13,815 nucleotides of DNA, from contig DATHGT010000262.1 of NCBI GenBank assembly GCA_035317605.1, positions 1 to 13,815 of the forward strand. Direction: 5' to 3'. The position numbers and the translations under genes are program-made. This DNA is from DATHGT01 sp035317605 (GTDB taxonomy: Bacteria > Methylomirabilota > Methylomirabilia > Rokubacteriales > CSP1-6). Under the pieces are notes generated by a model. It did not search any database. It saw only the letters and a program-made list of their open reading frames with translations, and was not told the origin of the DNA. Every line of letters starts with the position of its first letter. Position 1 is the first letter of the stretch. Below, in pieces: positions 12,682-13,815 of this stretch.

Positions 12682-12723
12682 TCGAGACAGCGCACGAGGG
12701 CCGGGGGCCCGAGGAGGCTCGAC

Positions 12724-13656
12724 ATGCTGGGATTGGGAATGGCGTCGTCGCACGCCCCGATGATGTTCCAGAAGGCGCAGTACTGGCCGCGGGTGATGGA
12801 GCGTCTCCAGCGCGAGGCCCGCGAGCAGCTGCCGCGTAGCGCGCGCGAAGAGATCGCGACCCCCGCCATCATCGACGAGAAGATCCGGCGGATCGAGGCG
12901 GCGTTCGCGGTGCTGCGCGAGCAGCTCCAGGCCTACCGGCCCGACGCGCTGATCATGATCGGCGACGATCAGGGCGACCTGTTCGATGCCGTCAACAACC
13001 CGACCTTTTCCGTTTACACCGGTGACGAGCCCATCTGGGGACTGAGCGCCCGCGATCCGTTCGGGACGCCGGTGGAGGAGCGGACCAAGATCGTCTTCCG
13101 CCCGCACGCGGAGCTGGGCCGCCATCTGCTGCGCGGCCTGATCAAGCGCGGGTTCGACGTCGCCAACATCGGCCACTTCGACCCGCGCGGCAATCCCCGG
13201 CGCGGCGTCTCGCACATGGTGTCGAACCTCGTGCCCGAGGTCGATCCCGCCCTCGAGATCCCGCTGGTGTGCGTGTTCCTCAACGAGTACTACCCGCCGC
13301 TGCCCACCGCGACGCGCTGCGCCCAGCTCGGGGCCGCGATCGCCGACGCCCTGCGCGACCGGCCGGAGCGCATCGCGATCTACGCATCGGGCGGCCTCTC
13401 GCACTTCCCGGGCATGTACAACGCCGGCTGGATCGACCAGCCCCTCGACCACTGGATCCTCGAGCGGCTGGAGCGGAACGACCTTGAAGCGCTGCAGCAT
13501 CTCTTCACGTTCGACTCCGACGCCATGCGGTCGGGCACGGGCGAGGTGCGGGCGTGGATCAGCGCGGCGGCGGCGATGAACCGCCCGGCCACGCGCGTGG
13601 ACTACATCCCCGCGCACTGCACGCAGACCGGCTGTGGCTTCGTCTACTGGCCCTGA
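12724..13656 (+). CDS. LigB-type class III extradiol dioxygenase-like protein with altered metal ligand
   Basis: This 310-residue protein belongs to the LigB superfamily (protocatechuate 4,5-dioxygenase beta-like), whose iron enzymes cleave aromatic rings next to two hydroxyls. It has MASSHAP with H10 as the first expected iron ligand, H227 in ASGGLSHFPG matching the catalytic base, and the WIDQPLD segment. The region that normally reads GNDH reads GDDQ (80-83), so the second iron-ligand His appears as Q83. E274 in GTGEVRAW is a candidate carboxylate. The protein may use a different metal site or not be a standard dioxygenase. No alpha (LigA-like) subunit or other aromatic-degradation gene is visible. 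The ATG has GAGGAGG at 6 nt. Confidence 0.85.
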   Translation: MLGLGMASSHAPMMFQKAQYWPRVMERLQREAREQLPRSAREEIATPAIIDEKIRRIEAAFAVLREQLQAYRPDALIMIGDDQGDLFDAVNNPTFSVYTGDEPIWGLSARDPFGTPVEERTKIVFRPHAELGRHLLRGLIKRGFDVANIGHFDPRGNPRRGVSHMVSNLVPEVDPALEIPLVCVFLNEYYPPLPTATRCAQLGAAIADALRDRPERIAIYASGGLSHFPGMYNAGWIDQPLDHWILERLERNDLEALQHLFTFDSDAMRSGTGEVRAWISAAAAMNRPATRVDYIPAHCTQTGCGFVYWP

Positions 13657-13667
13657 GCCGACGCGCG

Positions 13668-13815
13668 TCAAGGACGGATGTAGCTGAACCCCTGCTCCTG
13701 AAGCTCCATCACCCGGACCACCCCACCCTGCGGCAGCGCCTTGGCGCCGCGGGCGATCTGGTCGAGCGTGACGTTCATCCCCTTCATGGTGTTGCCGCAG
13801 GCGCCGAACACCACG
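13668..13815 (-). CDS. DsrE-like sulfur-relay family protein (partial, C-terminal 48 residues)
   Basis: The C-terminal end of a minus-strand gene enters from the right edge. It reads VVFGACGNTMKGM, then a stretch ending PQGGVVRVMELQEQGFSYIRP before TGA. The conserved Cys within ACGNTM and the closing LQEQG-Y-I-P pattern are typical of DsrE/DsrF-like proteins, some of which carry persulfide sulfur on this Cys. The N-terminal part is outside the window. It converges with the LigB-type gene, with 11 nt between stops. Confidence 0.7.
   Translation of the reverse strand, partial: VVFGACGNTMKGMNVTLDQIARGAKALPQGGVVRVMELQEQGFSYIRP

Noticed and set aside
1..13815. tRNA, rRNA, CRISPR array or insertion sequence
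   Set aside because: I found no cloverleaf, regularly spaced direct repeats, transposase motifs or terminal inverted repeats in the window.

Overview
The DNA is strongly GC-rich, with tightly packed, often overlapping genes and many GTG or TTG starts. Two genes contain in-frame UGA codons that are best read as selenocysteine. UGA also ends most other genes here, so this is context-dependent recoding and not an altered genetic code. The mixture (TCA-cycle genes, selenoproteins, haloalkane dehalogenase, LigB-type protein, GC-rich intercistronic hairpin repeats) suggests an uncultivated soil or subsurface bacterium such as Rokubacteria/Methylomirabilota. That taxonomic guess is inference only; no rRNA or phylogenetic marker is in view.

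Region 1 (minus strand, about 5100 down to 1) is a TCA-cycle operon read leftward: promoter, structured leader with a possible 27-codon mini-ORF, mdh, a VOC/glyoxalase-fold protein, fumarate hydratase alpha, monomeric isocitrate dehydrogenase, and fumarate hydratase beta (cut by the window edge). icd sits between the two fumarase subunits. An 80-bp two-hairpin element lies directly after mdh.

Region 2 (plus strand, about 5180-6564) is an accessory island: a Phd/YefM-like antitoxin overlapping a PIN-domain (VapC) toxin, then a lamin-tail-domain remnant.

Region 3 (minus strand, 12057 down to 6571) is an unusual succinate dehydrogenase operon read leftward: a membrane-anchored TlpA/thioredoxin-like selenoprotein (UxxC), sdhA, one small sdhC/D-type anchor, a second copy of the 80-bp hairpin element, a class II haloalkane dehalogenase, an ArsC-family selenoprotein (UxxC), sdhB, and a creatininase-family protein with altered metal-site residues. 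Most junctions are 4-nt GTGA/ATGA overlaps or 2-nt gaps, so translation is probably coupled. Both in-frame UGA codons are followed at the expected distance by perfect hairpins that could be bacterial SECIS elements.

Region 4 (plus strand, 12199-13656) holds a small secreted protein with three 10-residue repeats and a LigB-type extradiol dioxygenase-like protein whose second metal-ligand histidine appears to be glutamine. The window ends in the C-terminal part of a minus-strand DsrE-like gene.

The strongest finding is the pair of recoded UGA selenoproteins built into a succinate dehydrogenase operon whose flavoprotein and iron-sulfur genes have been separated.
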